Assembly: GCA_913057845.1 (NCBI GenBank)
Contig: CAJXPC010000072.1
Span: 1-7,918, forward strand
Direction: 5' to 3'
Source of the DNA: an uncultured Pseudomonadota bacterium
GTDB taxonomy: Bacteria > Pseudomonadota > Gammaproteobacteria > Burkholderiales > Eutrophovitaceae
Length of the DNA stretch: 7,918 nucleotides
Each line of letters begins with the position of its first letter. Positions within the stretch are counted from its first letter, which is position 1. Positions 7,616 through 7,918 of this stretch are shown in pieces. The notes under the pieces are model-generated. The model was not told the origin of the DNA. It did no database searches and saw only the letters and a program-made list of their open reading frames with translations. The position numbers were made by a program, and so were the translations under genes.

Positions 7616-7872
7616 TCGCCCAGGAACTTGAAGTCAGCCTTCATATGGCATTTATGGAGGCTCGCAAAAAGAAACACGAATTTATTACGGTGGAGCATTT
7701 GCTACTTGCAATGCTTGAAAATCCGTCGGCGCTAGAGGTTTTAAAAGCTTGCGGAACAAACCTCGAAGAGCTGAAGAAGCTACTCTTAGATTTTATTGAA
7801 GAACACACGCCATTGATTGCCGATGAGGACTCAGAGACGCAGCCGACACTTGGGTTTCAACGAGTGATTCAG
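7612..7872 (+). CDS. clpA: ClpA ATPase, N-terminal domain (partial, 3' end missing)
   Basis: ClpA is the AAA+ unfoldase of the ClpAP protease. Only the first 87 codons, out of roughly 750 in the family, are present before the adapter. They cover much of the N-terminal domain that docks Clp[35 protein letters not shown] (23-36), then [12 protein letters not shown] at the cut. E. coli ClpA has the same pattern ([27 protein letters not shown]). GGAGG at 7603-7607, inside the clpS 3' end, is the ribosome site, and the start ATG overlaps the clpS stop. Translation past codon 87 gives LSLIHISEPTRP, a known adapter-derived peptide and not ClpA; the real protein continues off the contig. Confidence 0.95.
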
Positions 7873-7918
7873 CTGTCTCTTATACACATCTCCGAGCCCA
7901 CGAGACCTCTCTACATCT
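7873..7918 (+). other. Untrimmed Nextera i7-side sequencing adapter (synthetic)
   Basis: This is library adapter. It reads CTGTCTCTTATACACATCT (Tn5 mosaic end, 7873-7891), CCGAGCCCACGAGAC (7892-7906), CTCTCTAC (7907-7914, matching Nextera i7 index 707) and ATCT (start of the P7 sequence). The mosaic end is the exact reverse complement of positions 31-49, so the window looks as if it had 19-bp terminal inverted repeats. Those come from tagmentation and are not a natural transposon. It interrupts clpA after codon 87. Confidence 0.99.

Overview
The window is one bacterial chromosomal contig of ordinary housekeeping genes. It is flanked at both ends by untrimmed Illumina Nextera adapter sequence: positions 1-49 and 7873-7918 are synthetic, and the biological sequence runs from about 50 to 7872. 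Protein sequences and gene order point to a proteobacterium. By eye the DNA is moderately AT-rich. The SecF motif form GYSVNESVVVFDR, the absence of hflD beside mnmA, and the overall gene order fit a low-GC betaproteobacterium (Burkholderiales-like) somewhat better than a gammaproteobacterium. That placement is an inference with modest confidence.

Layout. On the + strand at the left are the last codons of secD, then complete secF (protein export), then a DedA-family membrane protein. Their convergent partner is a long run of minus-strand genes from 7001 down to 1855: a CspA-family cold-shock gene with its own UUCG-loop terminator, aceB (malate synthase A) with an AT-rich, palindrome-rich leader, nudJ (Nudix phosphatase), mnmA (tRNA 2-thiouridylase) and purB (adenylosuccinate lyase). 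The purB and dedA stop codons touch with no bases between them. At the right, divergent from the cold-shock gene across a 323-bp intergenic region, are clpS and the first 87 codons of clpA, joined by an ATGA overlap.

How the genes fit together. SecD and SecF are the accessory motor of the Sec translocon. ClpS is the N-degron adaptor for the ClpAP protease encoded by the next gene. nudJ-mnmA-purB is a conserved proteobacterial neighbourhood joining tRNA thiolation, nucleotide phosphate hydrolysis and purine synthesis. In pseudomonads, as I recall, the same cluster is linked to csp-clpS-clpA through icd (isocitrate dehydrogenase). Here that middle slot holds aceB, so a glyoxylate-shunt enzyme sits where the competing TCA enzyme is often found.

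I found no CRISPR array, phage, insertion sequence, toxin-antitoxin pair, defence genes or RNA gene, and no convincing new system. The points most worth a second look are the adapters, the mnmA start (a TTG codon, or a one-base frameshift hiding an MSE... N-terminus), the palindromes in the aceB leader, and aceB in the icd position.
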